Notes: a model not told the origin generated them from the letters alone. A stretch of 59,195 nt of DNA from Thermoanaerobaculia bacterium (GCA_027061805.1 JAMOWA010000013.1:1-59195), one strand, 5' to 3'; shown: positions 26,430 through 35,282, counted from the first letter of the stretch. A program made the numbers and translations.

Positions 26430-26582
26430 TGCGGCGGACCCGTGAGGCGACGCCTCCCGCGGAGGCTGCACGCTGCAGGCATGTTGTGGACATCGGTCGG
26501 ACTCCCGTGCCGGAGGTTTCCGGTTCGCTGTGGGGTTCCCCGGACCATGGTAAACGATCCCGGTGGAGGCGGATCCGGGACC

Positions 26583-27317
26583 TCATTGCCGGGACCGGGC
26601 GAGGGCACCGGCGCACAGGGCCGCGAAGCGCTCCAGGATGGTGGTGCCCCATGGAGAGTCCACGACCTCCGCGAGGAGCCCGTCGGGGTCCCTTCCTTCC
26701 CGGACGAGCACCTCGCGCTTCTCCTCGATGTAGGCCCGCATGGCGGCGGCGCCGATCTCCGGATGGAACTGGAGACCCCAGACCGCGTCGGCCACCCGGA
26801 AGGCGTGGTTGGGATCCATGTCGCTCTCCGCGAGGCGGAGGGCTCCCGGTGGCAGCTCGAGGACGCTCTGGAGGTGGGTCGCCTGGACGGCCAGCTCGTG
26901 GGGGAGGCCTCCCAGGAGGGGGTCCCCCGAGACCTGCGGGAGGAGGCGCACCCGGACCGTGCCGATCTCCCGGCCCCTGGGGTTCGGCCCGACCCTGCCG
27001 CCGAGGGCCTCTGCCAGGAGCTGGTGGCCGAAGCAGATTCCCAGCACCGGCAGGCCGGTGGGGATGGCGTGCCGCAGCCAGTCCGCGGTCCGCTCCGCCC
27101 AGGGCTCGTGGTCGGTCACCATGGAGGTCGATCCCGTGATAAGGGCGCCGGAGATACCGGACGGAGAGGGGAGGGCCTCACCGGCCTCCACCCGGACCAC
27201 CTGCACCGACTCCACGGGAAGACCCGTGCCGCGAAGGAACCAGTCCACGAAGTCGCCGTGGCGCCGGACCACGGCTGCCGAGGGGGAGCCTGTGACGATG
27301 AGAAGCAGGGGGTGCAT
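26583..27317 (-). CDS. Class I glutamine amidotransferase-like protein
   Basis: 244 residues. It has the class I amidotransferase triad region, GICFGHQLLAEALGG with nucleophile Cys at about residue 95 and GLQFHPEIG supplying His and Glu. It is closest in layout to stand-alone GMP-synthase-like amidotransferases (YfeJ/ChuR-adjacent type) that lack a synthetase domain, so the acceptor is unknown. The ATG at 27317 follows GGAGGTTCCGA; earlier in-frame starts lack a site. Confidence 0.85.
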   Translation of the reverse strand: MHPLLLIVTGSPSAAVVRRHGDFVDWFLRGTGLPVESVQVVRVEAGEALPSPSGISGALITGSTSMVTDHEPWAERTADWLRHAIPTGLPVLGICFGHQLLAEALGGRVGPNPRGREIGTVRVRLLPQVSGDPLLGGLPHELAVQATHLQSVLELPPGALRLAESDMDPNHAFRVADAVWGLQFHPEIGAAAMRAYIEEKREVLVREGRDPDGLLAEVVDSPWGTTILERFAALCAGALARSRQ

Positions 27318-27374
27318 TCGGAACCTCCGGGGCCGGCTGTGGCCGGCCGCACAGGATACCACCGGAGGCGCGGC

Positions 27375-28169
27375 TCAGGCCTCCACCCGGACGGTGGTCC
27401 GGTCGTCCAGGCCGAGCGCCACGAGCTCCCCGCCGTACACGGCGCCCCCGTCCAGGCAGATGGCTCCGGGCCGCTGCATGAACCCCAACCGTGCCCAGTG
27501 CCCGAAGAGGACCGTGGTGCCCTCGGCGATGGCCATGGAGACCTCGAACCATGGGCGAAAGCCGGCCGGAATCTCCCCCTCGGTGCCGGTGAACGAGGGG
27601 TGGGGTTTCCCCTGCCCGTCCACGATGCGCACCCCGGTGAGGACACCGGCGATGGCGGCGGCGTGTTCCACGGGGTCCGCGTACGGATCCGGGACGCTGG
27701 GGCGGCGCCACAGGGGGGACCCGAGCAGGATTGCGGGGCCGGACCCCCGCAGCAGGGCCTCCACCTCTCCCGCCAGCGCCAGCGCCCTGGCCGTGCTCCA
27801 CGGGGGCAACAGGCCCGCATGGACCATGAGATGGTTCCCGGACCGGTGGGCGAGGGGACGCCGCCGGAGCCAGTCGAGGAGCTCGTCCCGGTCGGGGGCC
27901 TCCAGGATGTCACCGAAGGTGTCACGGGCCGACGGCGCCATGGTCCCCGAGGCGCAGGCCAGGAGCTTGAGGTCGTGGTTCCCCAGCACCGCAGCCTCCA
28001 CCAGCGGGCTCCGGGACGCCCACCGGAGCACCCGGAGCGAGTCGGGTCCCCGGTTCACCAGGTCCCCGGTGAGCCACAGGCGGTCTCCGGTTCCCGGGTC
28101 GAGGCGCTCGAGGAGCCGTTCGAGCGCGGTCCAGTTGCCGTGGAGGTCACCGATGACCCAGGTCGTCAT
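27375..28169 (-). CDS. apaH: Symmetrical diadenosine tetraphosphatase (ApaH-like)
   Basis: 264 residues, with the metallophosphatase motifs GDLHGN (7-12), GDLVNRGPDS and GNHD and a metal-ligand His region VHAGLLPPW. The HAGLLPPW and FGHWARLG context and the length (E. coli ApaH is 280) support Ap4A hydrolase, which also removes Np4 caps from RNA, over a generic protein phosphatase. The ATG at 28169 overlaps the stop of the upstream membrane-protein gene (ATGG/TGA region), so the two are coupled. Confidence 0.85.
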   Translation of the reverse strand: MTTWVIGDLHGNWTALERLLERLDPGTGDRLWLTGDLVNRGPDSLRVLRWASRSPLVEAAVLGNHDLKLLACASGTMAPSARDTFGDILEAPDRDELLDWLRRRPLAHRSGNHLMVHAGLLPPWSTARALALAGEVEALLRGSGPAILLGSPLWRRPSVPDPYADPVEHAAAIAGVLTGVRIVDGQGKPHPSFTGTEGEIPAGFRPWFEVSMAIAEGTTVLFGHWARLGFMQRPGAICLDGGAVYGGELVALGLDDRTTVRVEA

Positions 28170-29767
28170 GGTTCCATGGTATCCGGCCGCCTCCGGTGCG
28201 TGCTTCGCCACCGCGGCGCCAGAAGGGCCAGGATCCCGGCCAGCGCCAGGGCGAGTCCCAGCCGGGACAGCGGGTTGCCCGTCCAGCGCACCCGGATCGT
28301 GTGGGCGCCTGCCGGAAGCAGGACGCGGATCAGGCCCCTGTTCCGTGCCGCCGCGGCGGGCCTCCCGTCCACGGTGACCTGCCACCACGGGTAGTCGAGC
28401 AGGCGCAGGAGGAGGGGCCCGGGACGGGGGGCCGTGGCGCCGATCGAGCGTTCGAGGGGGGACCACTCGCGGATTTCCAGGATGGCACCCGTGGCCGGAG
28501 CCACGGCGAGCGCCCCACCCAGGAGTGGCAGCTCGCGCATGGCATCTCCGTACCAGGGTGGACGGTTCTGGGTCGCGTCCACGAGGAGGGGGTTGCTCCC
28601 CAGGGCGGTGTGGAGCCTCTCGCCCGCCACACGCCAGCCGTCGCCCGGGCCGAGCACCGGGGCGCGCACCACCGGCGGGACGGGGAGGAGGAGCAGGGGC
28701 GCGAGCCAGATCGCCCCCAGGATCCAGGAGCGGGGGTTGGAGACCGGGGTCCGCTCGGCCAGGGGGCGGATGGCCAGCAGTGTCGCGGGGACCAGCCATC
28801 GCCACGGGAACTGGAGCCATGCCAGGGGGGATCCCTCCGCCCACAGGGGTGCGGCGAGGGGTGAGGCCAGGCCGACCGTCAGGGTCACCAGGGCCGCCCG
28901 GAGGGGGTCGGTCCGCTGCCAGCCCTCCACCAGGACCACGAGGAGGAGGGCGACGGCGGCGGCGGAGAGGGCGGTGTTCAGTGCCGGGGCATGGGCCGAG
29001 GGGCTTCCCAGGAGGTTGCTCCCGGCGGCGAAGATGCCACCCTTCAGGGCCCCGGCGCCGCCCACCATGGCCATTTCCCGGAGCATGGGGAGCCAGTGCC
29101 AGGCGGTGAGGGCGGAGGCGGCGAGCCCCGCCCGGACCCAGAGCCGTGTGGATCTCCAGCTCCGGCACGGGGCTGCCGCGCCCAGGAGGAGCACGACGAG
29201 GACGGTGGTCGGGGCGTGGAGGAGCCACAGCGCGGCCAGTGCGAGGGTGGCCATGGGGAGGGCCGGGTCCGGGTGCTCGCGGCTGACGGCCCGGTCCAGC
29301 AGCCACCAGGCCACGGGGAGGGCCAGGAGCTCCGAGATGGCCGAGCGGGTGAAGAGGTCGGCCAGCACGGGTGTGGCCAGGACGGTGAGCGCAAGCCCCA
29401 TGGGCCAGCTCTCCACGCCCCCACGGCGAAGCAGGATGGCCAGGAGAACGAACGCCGACACCAGCAGCACCCTGAGGCCGGCGAGGGCATCTCCCGCCAC
29501 CAGGCCGAGGAGCCCGGCGAGGAAGGGTCCGGCGGGGCTGTACAGGCGGATCCCGGGGCTGCCGCAGCCCGCGTTCATGTCGGGGAGCCACAGGGGAGGG
29601 GAGCCTGCCCCGAGGCACCGCATGCTCTGGTGGGCCCAGGCGGCGTGGACATAGATGTCCGGGCCGGAGGGAAGCCAGGGAAGCGCCGCCAGGACGAGTG
29701 CGGCGGCCCCGAGGACCACCACCGCCGCGAATCCGGACCCCCTGGTGGGACGATGACTTCTGGGCAT
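28166..29767 (-). CDS. Large polytopic membrane protein (YfhO/glycosyltransferase-like)
   Basis: 533 residues with about ten hydrophobic segments, then a soluble C-terminal domain (about 400-500; DYPWWQVTVDGRPAAAARN, HTIRVRW) and a final span. The first loop (SGPDIYVHAAWAHQSM) and the C-terminal beta domain resemble the YfhO/DUF6541-type membrane family related to GT-C transferases. No clear catalytic DxD is seen. The substrate is unknown. Its end overlaps apaH by 4 bases. It is divergent from the C1 peptidase gene, with about 70 bp between. Confidence 0.65.
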   Translation of the reverse strand: MPRSHRPTRGSGFAAVVVLGAAALVLAALPWLPSGPDIYVHAAWAHQSMRCLGAGSPPLWLPDMNAGCGSPGIRLYSPAGPFLAGLLGLVAGDALAGLRVLLVSAFVLLAILLRRGGVESWPMGLALTVLATPVLADLFTRSAISELLALPVAWWLLDRAVSREHPDPALPMATLALAALWLLHAPTTVLVVLLLGAAAPCRSWRSTRLWVRAGLAASALTAWHWLPMLREMAMVGGAGALKGGIFAAGSNLLGSPSAHAPALNTALSAAAVALLLVVLVEGWQRTDPLRAALVTLTVGLASPLAAPLWAEGSPLAWLQFPWRWLVPATLLAIRPLAERTPVSNPRSWILGAIWLAPLLLLPVPPVVRAPVLGPGDGWRVAGERLHTALGSNPLLVDATQNRPPWYGDAMRELPLLGGALAVAPATGAILEIREWSPLERSIGATAPRPGPLLLRLLDYPWWQVTVDGRPAAAARNRGLIRVLLPAGAHTIRVRWTGNPLSRLGLALALAGILALLAPRWRSTHRRRPDTMEP

Positions 29768-29839
29768 GGAGAAACGCTAGCACAGGAGTTGCGTATGATG
29801 CTCCGTGCGGAGCCGGTTCCGCGGTGAAAGGAGGACGGC

Positions 29840-31204
29840 GTGAACAGGATCGTTCGAGTGGTGGTTGGAGTTGCGGTCGTGCTGGGCCTGGTGATGCCGG
29901 CGGCGGCGCAGGAGGCCCCGAGGGACCACGTGAAGTGGACGGAGCGGAAGAAGGACCCGGTCATCAAGGAGATGGTCGAGCGGGACAAGAAGCTGGAGGC
30001 CGAGGCCAGGAAGAAGACCGAGGAGATCCTCGCCCGGCTGAAGAAGGAGGAGAAGGAGCGGCGGGAGTCCCGGCCGAAGCTCCGCTTCGACGTGAGCGGG
30101 ATCGAGAAGCCCGCCGGTCCCGAGGCCTTCACCACGGCATGGCACACGCCACCCGTGGCCCAGTACCTCACGGGGACGTGCTGGAGCTTCTCCGCCACGT
30201 CGTTCATGGAGTCGGAGGTCAGGAGGCTCACCGGGCAGGAGATCAAGCTCTCGGAGATGTGGACGGTGTACTGGGAGTACGTGGAGAAGGCGAAGGGGTA
30301 CATCGAGAGCCGCGGTACAACGCTCTTTGCCCAGGGCTCCGAGTCCAACGCGCTCATCCGCGTCTACGCCACCCACGGGGTCGTGCCCGAGGAGGCCTAC
30401 CCCGGGGTGCTGGCCGAGGACGGGCGCCACGACCATGCCGCCATGGTCCGGGCCTGTCGTGAGTTCCTGGAGTGGTGCAAGGAGCACGATTACTGGGATC
30501 CCGAGCTCATCATCCCCACCATCCGGCGCATCCTGGACCTGACCATGGGCCCGCCTCCCGAGACGGTCGGGTGGAAGGGCGCCACCATGACGCCACAGGA
30601 GTTCCTGGAGGACGTGTGCAGGCTGGACCCCTCCGCCTACGTGAGCGTCATGTCCACGCTGTCGGTGCCCTTCTGGACCCACGGGGAGTACAGGGTCCCG
30701 GACAACTGGTGGCACGATGCCAGCTACGTGAACGTCCCCCTGGACGTGTGGTACGGCATCATCGTCGACGCCGTGAAGGCGGGGTCCACGCTGGTCATCG
30801 GTGGCGACGTCTCGGAGCCAGGCTACTGGGGCGAGGAGGACATCGCCGTGGTGCCCACCTTCGACATTCCCGGGCCCTACATCGACCAGGATTCCCGCGA
30901 GTTCAGGTTCTACAACCGGACCTCCACGGACGACCACGGCATCCACCTGGTGGGCTGGACCCGTGTGGGCGGGCACGACTGGTTCCTCATCAAGGACTCC
31001 GCGCGTTCGGCGCGGCGTGGGAAGTACGACGGCTACCTCATGTACAGGGACGACTACGTGAAGCTCAAGATGCTGACCTTCACCGTCCACAGGCAGTTCC
31101 TGAAGGGCATCCTCGAGAAGGTCGCCGAGACGGAACGGAAGCTCGCCGCGGAGAAGGCGGGGGACGAGGCCCCGGAACGACCGGAGCCGCAGGCCTCCCA
31201 CTGA
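29840..31204 (+). CDS. Secreted C1-family (papain/PepC-like) peptidase
   Basis: 454 residues. A signal peptide (to PAAAQ, residue 24) precedes a charged helical region (30-85, probably coiled coil) and a papain-fold domain like aminopeptidase C/bleomycin hydrolase: GTCWSFSATSF with nucleophile Cys114 and HGIHLVGW with His366. The usual third residue, Asn in an ENSWG motif, is Asp here (IKDSARS, D386), and the following Trp-Gly is lost. It may be active with altered kinetics. Unlike cytoplasmic PepC it is exported. The ATG at 29840 follows AAAGGAGGACGGCG; a -10-like TATGAT lies at 29794. Confidence 0.8.
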   Translation: MNRIVRVVVGVAVVLGLVMPAAAQEAPRDHVKWTERKKDPVIKEMVERDKKLEAEARKKTEEILARLKKEEKERRESRPKLRFDVSGIEKPAGPEAFTTAWHTPPVAQYLTGTCWSFSATSFMESEVRRLTGQEIKLSEMWTVYWEYVEKAKGYIESRGTTLFAQGSESNALIRVYATHGVVPEEAYPGVLAEDGRHDHAAMVRACREFLEWCKEHDYWDPELIIPTIRRILDLTMGPPPETVGWKGATMTPQEFLEDVCRLDPSAYVSVMSTLSVPFWTHGEYRVPDNWWHDASYVNVPLDVWYGIIVDAVKAGSTLVIGGDVSEPGYWGEEDIAVVPTFDIPGPYIDQDSREFRFYNRTSTDDHGIHLVGWTRVGGHDWFLIKDSARSARRGKYDGYLMYRDDYVKLKMLTFTVHRQFLKGILEKVAETERKLAAEKAGDEAPERPEPQASH

Positions 31205-31244
31205 GCGGGGCCCGGACCGGACCGGAACACCGAATCCGGGTTGG

Positions 31245-31419
31245 CCCGGATTATTCAGAAGGGTTCGCAGCGAGCGGTGCAAGACGCCGTTGCTGGCGGC
31301 GTTCTCGCAAGACGAGGGAGCGAAGGCGTGCCTGGGGCACTTCGAGCGACCGAGTCGAGAAAATGCCGCCAGGAATGGTGAATCGCGTCGCACAGGCGAA
31401 GCATCATGAAAAATCCGGG
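31245..31419. repeat. 175-bp element with terminal inverted repeats (MITE-like)
   Basis: The ends are CCCGGATTATTCA (31245-31257) and TGAAAAATCCGGG (31407-31419), inverted with 12 of 13 matches. The interior includes GCAAGACGCCGTTGCTGGCG and ACTTCGAGCGACCGAGTCGA. Read on the minus strand it translates to a string (FHDASPVRRD, SKCPRHAFAPSSCENAASN) that I remember as a spurious protein from unrelated genomes, so a widespread dispersed repeat is likely; that is memory, not proof. AATCCGGGTT also occurs just left of the element. Confidence 0.6.
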
Positions 31420-31461
31420 TTAGAATCTCCCTCCCCACACCGGGGAGGGAGATTCCTTTTC

Positions 31462-32292
31462 ATGACGCTGATCCGCGTGGCCCACTCGCCCGATTCCGAC
31501 GATGCCTTCATGTTCTACGCCCTGGCCCGGAACCTCCTGGACACCGGGGGTCTGACATTCGAGCACGTCCTGGAGGACATCGAGACCCTGAACCGCGAGG
31601 CCTTCTCCGGGACCTACGAGGTCACCGCGGTGTCCATCCACGCGTACGCCCACCTGGACGATCGCTACGCCCTGCTGGACTCGGGTGCCTCCATGGGCGA
31701 CGGGTACGGTCCGGTGGTCGTGGCCCGGGAGGGGATCCCCAACGAGAAGCTCCCGGAGACCACCGTGGCCATCCCCGGCACGCTGACCTCGGCGGCGCTG
31801 GTCCTGAAGATGTGGAACCCGTCGCTGAATACGACGGTCCTGCCCTTCGACGCCATCATGCCGGCGGTGGCCTCGGGCGAGGTGGACGCCGGCGTGGTGA
31901 TCCACGAGGGGCAGCTCACCTGGCGGGACGAGGGTCTGGTCAGGATCGTGGACCTGGGCGAGTGGTGGGCCGGCGAGACCGGTGGGCTTCCGCTCCCCCT
32001 GGGCGGCAACGTGATCCGCAGGGACCTGGGGGCGGAGACCATGGCGAGGGTGGCCCACCTGCTGCGGGCCTCCATCGAGTACGCCCTGGACCACCGGGAG
32101 GCGGCGCTGGACTACGCCCTGGAGTACGGCCGGGGCCTCGACAGGGCCCAGGCCGACCGCTTCGTGGGCATGTACGTGAACGAGCTCACGGTCTCCTACG
32201 GTGAACGCGGCCGCCGGGCCGTCCGCGAGTTCCTGGAACGGGCCCACCGCCTCCGCCTCATCCCGAGGGTGCCCACGCTCGATTTCCTGTAG
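31462..32292 (+). CDS. mqnD: 1,4-dihydroxy-6-naphthoate synthase (MqnD family, futalosine menaquinone pathway)
   Basis: 276 residues, the size of MqnA/MqnD enzymes. The N-terminus VAHSPDSDDAFMFYALA is the family signature (SPDxDDAFMFYAL), followed by GDGYGPVVVA, VAIPGTLTSAALVLKM and VDAGVVIHEGQLTW, a periplasmic-binding-protein fold without a signal peptide. MqnD converts cyclic dehypoxanthine futalosine to dihydroxynaphthoate in menaquinone synthesis, consistent with a quinone-based respiratory chain feeding the cytochromes in this window. The ATG at 31462 is 43 bp after the 175-bp repeat; TAGAAT at 31421 may be the -10. No other mqn genes are nearby. Confidence 0.8.
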   Translation: MTLIRVAHSPDSDDAFMFYALARNLLDTGGLTFEHVLEDIETLNREAFSGTYEVTAVSIHAYAHLDDRYALLDSGASMGDGYGPVVVAREGIPNEKLPETTVAIPGTLTSAALVLKMWNPSLNTTVLPFDAIMPAVASGEVDAGVVIHEGQLTWRDEGLVRIVDLGEWWAGETGGLPLPLGGNVIRRDLGAETMARVAHLLRASIEYALDHREAALDYALEYGRGLDRAQADRFVGMYVNELTVSYGERGRRAVREFLERAHRLRLIPRVPTLDFL

Positions 32293-32541
32293 GCCGCGCG
32301 CCGCCCACCCGCCCGCCCGTGAAACGTGAGCCTGTTGCAGGAGTCCTGGATCGAGGAGGATTCCTGCAGCATCGGCCCCACCCACCCGGGAGAATGAACC
32401 ACGGACTTGCGGACGAGGAAGGCGATGACGAAGAACGGAACGTGCCTCCAGCTCGACGCCGGACCACCGGATGTATTCCTCCGGGAAGTGATGTACGAAG
32501 CTCGGATTCGACGGTTGCCGGGGGTGGGCAGGAGGAGGTGT
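32293..32541 (+). repeat. Composite intergenic repeat, copy C
   Basis: Positions 32319-32445 hold one heptamer unit (GTGAAACGTGAG), a GCAGGAGTCCTGGATCGAGG block, GGCCCCACCCACCCGGGAG, and AATGAACCACGGACTTGCGG. The same order is found reversed at 47461-47600. No gene is seen from here to the tRNA. Confidence 0.7.
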
Positions 32542-32616
32542 TGGAGGCGACGGCCGGATTCGAACCGGCGAATGAGGGCTTTGCAGGCCCCTGCCTTACC
32601 ACTTGGCCACGTCGCC
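32542..32616 (-). tRNA. tRNA-Cys (anticodon GCA)
   Basis: A complete cloverleaf: 7-bp acceptor stem (GGCGACG/CGTCGCC), short D arm (GCC AAGTGGTAA GGC), anticodon stem GGGGC/GCCCT with loop CTGCAAA (anticodon GCA), T arm GCCGG TTCGAAT CCGGC, discriminator U and an encoded CCA (32544-32542). Length is 75 with CCA. Confidence 0.97.
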
Positions 32617-32628
32617 GCCAGGGAAGAG

Positions 32629-32657
32629 ATTCTAGGCAATGGGGCGGAGTGCGTCAA
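32629..32657 (-). promoter_or_regulatory. Promoter of tRNA-Cys
   Basis: On the minus strand, TTGACG (32657-32652), a 17-base spacer and TAGAAT (32634-32629), 12 bases before the mature tRNA 5' end. Confidence 0.75.
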
Positions 32658-32880
32658 GCACGGGAGCCCGGGAGGGCGCGCGCCCGGCCACGGAGGATGG
32701 TGCCGTGGGCCGTGCCGTGAAATCCCAGCGGGGCGACGGCGATGAAAGGGCGTGGGAAGCGGGACAGTCCCGCAACACCGCCCGCACTCCATGGGTCCCG
32801 GCCCCAAGATACCGAACAGCGCAACGACCTCCATGAGGAGCCCGCCTTCCACCTCCGGACGGTCCGGGTTACCATCGGTC
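32658..32880. other. Intergenic region between tRNA-Cys and the next gene
   Basis: No feature seen beyond the upstream side of the tRNA promoter. Open frames on both strands lack coding character. Confidence 0.35.
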
Positions 32881-34023
32881 ATGCCCGTGACGCGCGCACA
32901 GATCGTTTCCTGGTTCTCCTCGCTGCTGATGGCGGCGCTGCCGTGGGTGGCGTCCCGGTACCCCGCCTGGGCACCGCTGGTGGCGGCGGTCTCGCTGCTC
33001 CTGGAGATGCCGTGGTCCATCCGGGGCCCCCAGCTCCAGTGGAGGGCCCTGGTGGTGCTCGTCTCTGCCGGGGCCTTCCTCGCGCTGGAGGGGGGCTGGG
33101 TGGTGGCGGCGGCCTGGGCCGGCGTGGGACTGGTGGTGGCGCTCTTCTCATGGCGGGAGTCCCGCCGGGGAGCCGCGCGCCCCGATGCGGGCGACCTGAT
33201 CCTCCTGGGGTGCTGGAGCCTGGGTCCACTGGTATCCCCTGGGGGTGCCGCGATTCCCCCGGGCGGATGGCTCGCACCGCTGGTCCTGCTGGTGGCGGTG
33301 CGCCGCCTCGTGGATGCCGCCGTGACCGAGATGGGCGTCGGGGGTCCGGTTCCGGCCCCTCCCTCGCGGGAGATCCTGGGTGCGCTGGAGCTCGAGAGGG
33401 TGGTGGTCCGGGGGGACGACGACCTGGCCCGGTCCACGCCACTGGACCTCGTCCTGGAGCCGGGGGAGTCCCTGGCCATCCTCTGTGACTCTGATGTGGA
33501 GGCGGAGATGCTGGCCGAGACCTTCGCCTGCCGGAGGGCTTCGCTGGAGGGGAGGTTGCTGGTGGACGGCGAGCCCGGAGGAGGGTGGGTCCCGGTGGCC
33601 GTCGTCGGGCCCGGCGAACGCTTTCTCCCCGCCACGGTGGACGAGAACGCCGGGGCCCTGGTGGACGGTGAGCTCTCGGACGCCGCCAGGGCCGCGGTGG
33701 AGGAGGCGTGCGCCCTGGACGAGGTCCGGAGGGAGGCCGGTGGGCGGACGCTGGCGGTGGACGGCTCGCCACTGAGTCCATTCCACCGGCTGCTCCTTCT
33801 GGCGGCCAGGGTCATCCCGTCCCACTACCGCCTGCTGGTGGTCCTGGATCCGGAGCCGTGGGTCAACAGGGTCCGGGCGGAGCTGTGGCGGTCGGCGGTG
33901 GTCCGGGCCTCGGTGGGGCGGACCTCGGTCTGGATCACCCCGGATCGCGAGCTCGCCTCCCGGGCAGAACGGATGGTGGAGTGGCGGCATGGACGCTTCG
34001 TGGAGATGGATCGGGAGGACTGA
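32881..34023 (+). CDS. Membrane protein fused to a degenerate ABC-ATPase-like domain
   Basis: 380 residues from the ATG at 32881. The first 145 residues contain about four to five short hydrophobic segments. The C-terminal 200 residues follow the ABC ATPase layout with the catalytic motifs eroded: PGESLAILCDSDVEAEMLAE in the Walker A position has no GxxGxGK[ST]; LLLAARVIPSHYRLLVVLDP stands for signature plus Walker B without the Glu; and SVWITPDRELASRAERMVEW resembles the switch-His region with Pro-Asp in place of His-Asp. It is probably an ATP-hydrolysis-dead relative of SunT/MsbA-type exporters. The function is unknown. It is followed after 24 bp by a 92-residue protein. Confidence 0.6.
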   Translation: MPVTRAQIVSWFSSLLMAALPWVASRYPAWAPLVAAVSLLLEMPWSIRGPQLQWRALVVLVSAGAFLALEGGWVVAAAWAGVGLVVALFSWRESRRGAARPDAGDLILLGCWSLGPLVSPGGAAIPPGGWLAPLVLLVAVRRLVDAAVTEMGVGGPVPAPPSREILGALELERVVVRGDDDLARSTPLDLVLEPGESLAILCDSDVEAEMLAETFACRRASLEGRLLVDGEPGGGWVPVAVVGPGERFLPATVDENAGALVDGELSDAARAAVEEACALDEVRREAGGRTLAVDGSPLSPFHRLLLLAARVIPSHYRLLVVLDPEPWVNRVRAELWRSAVVRASVGRTSVWITPDRELASRAERMVEWRHGRFVEMDRED

Positions 34024-34047
34024 TTCCGGAGGAGGCTGGAGGAGACG

Positions 34048-34326
34048 ATGGGTCACTATGTTGGAGGTTCGGCACCTGCCATGGTGCGTCAGATCAGCGA
34101 GGGCTACACGCTGATCAACGCCGTGATGCTGAAGCGCTTCACCGGCAGCGAGCTGGATACCCTCGTGTTCGAGATCGAGAAGAAGCTCCGGGAGATCCGG
34201 GGCGACGTGACCGACGTGGCGGACATCCAGGCGACCCAGACGAAGAACCGCAGGATCAGCCGCCTGGAGAACGCGCTCCGCGTGGTGCGAGGAACCCGGC
34301 AGGAACGGGGCCGGAGGGGCGGGTGA
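34048..34326 (+). CDS. Conserved-looking small helical protein (92 aa)
   Basis: I do not recognise the family. The sequence is mostly helical and charged (ELDTLVFEIEKKLREIRGDV), ends in a basic tail (TRQERGRRGG), and has a Gly-rich start. The ATG at 34048 follows GGAGGAGGCTGGAGGAGACG. Its stop overlaps the GTG start of the next gene, so it is translationally coupled and lies in one operon with the degenerate ABC-like gene. Confidence 0.7.
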   Translation: MGHYVGGSAPAMVRQISEGYTLINAVMLKRFTGSELDTLVFEIEKKLREIRGDVTDVADIQATQTKNRRISRLENALRVVRGTRQERGRRGG

Positions 34327-35282
34327 CCTCTCCGCGGGAGCCGTGCACCGAGTGGTGGCAGGCCCTGCGGGCCGACCCGCTGGGATGGCTCCTGGACGAA
34401 CGCCATCCCAACGTTGCCTGGAGGGTGCTCGTGGACCTCGTGGAACGGCCCGCCGAGGCGCCGGCCGTTTGCAGGATGCGGGGAGGCGCCAGTGCGACGG
34501 AGCCCGTGGCCTCGCTCCTGGAGCGGCTGCTGCCCGATGGGACCTGGGAGTGCGGCGTGCCGGCCTGGAGCCCGTTCCAGGGCGCGTGGTGGCGGCTCAT
34601 CGCCGCGGTGCGCCTGGGAGCCGACCCCACCGATCCCCGGCTCCGGGCCGGGTTGCAACGGCTGCTGGAGGAGGGGGATGGGCTCCACGTGGCGGACCCG
34701 TGCGCCCGGGCCCGGGCCGTCGAGGCCGCATGCCGGCTGGGCTGGGGTGACCACCCCGTGGTGGCCGAGGAGCTCGCCCGCTTCGAGGCCGGTGCCCACG
34801 GTGGCTGGACCTGCGTCCACGAGGCCCACCACGACGGGGAGGGCCGGTGCACGGTCACGGCGGTGGCGCTGGCCCGGGCGGTGGCCTCGACGGAGCGGCC
34901 GGACCGTGAGCTCGGGGAGGCCGCGGCGTCCCGCATCGCGGCGTGGCTGGGAGGGCTGGATCACCCCCTGGAGACCGGGCTCGCCGGGGGTTTCCCCAAC
35001 CTGATGAGGACGGATCGCCTGGAGGCCCTCACCGCTCTCGTCATGGCGGGGCACCCGTGGGACGGGGGCCTGCACCCGGCCCTGGCGGCCGTCCAGCTCG
35101 CCCAGGATGCCGAGGGAAGATGGAGACTCGATGCCGGGCCCGAGGCGTTCGGGCACCTCGAGGGCTGGGAACGCGAGGACCGGCCCTCCCGCTGGTTGAC
35201 GCTGGCCGCCCTGGTGGTCCTGAAGGCCTGGGCGGTGCCGGCGGGGCTGCCCAACGTGCTCGGACCCCCGCCCGCGGCGTAG
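34323..35282 (+). CDS. Alpha-toroid (prenyltransferase/squalene-cyclase-like) repeat protein
   Basis: 319 residues from a GTG that overlaps the upstream stop (GTGA). Helical repeats with conserved Trp and Gly (NVAWRVLVDLVERP, GTWECGVPAWSPFQGAWW, EGRWRLDAGPEAFGHLEGW) recall the alpha/alpha toroid of prenyltransferase beta subunits and squalene-hopene cyclases. I see no DxDD cyclase motif and no signal peptide. The substrate is unknown. Last gene of a three-gene unit. Confidence 0.6.
   Translation: MTSPREPCTEWWQALRADPLGWLLDERHPNVAWRVLVDLVERPAEAPAVCRMRGGASATEPVASLLERLLPDGTWECGVPAWSPFQGAWWRLIAAVRLGADPTDPRLRAGLQRLLEEGDGLHVADPCARARAVEAACRLGWGDHPVVAEELARFEAGAHGGWTCVHEAHHDGEGRCTVTAVALARAVASTERPDRELGEAAASRIAAWLGGLDHPLETGLAGGFPNLMRTDRLEALTALVMAGHPWDGGLHPALAAVQLAQDAEGRWRLDAGPEAFGHLEGWEREDRPSRWLTLAALVVLKAWAVPAGLPNVLGPPPAA

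Noticed and set aside
29777-31438. 553-codon minus-strand ORF across the peptidase and the 175-bp repeat
   Set aside because: It is the shadow of the C1 peptidase joined to the repeat translation.
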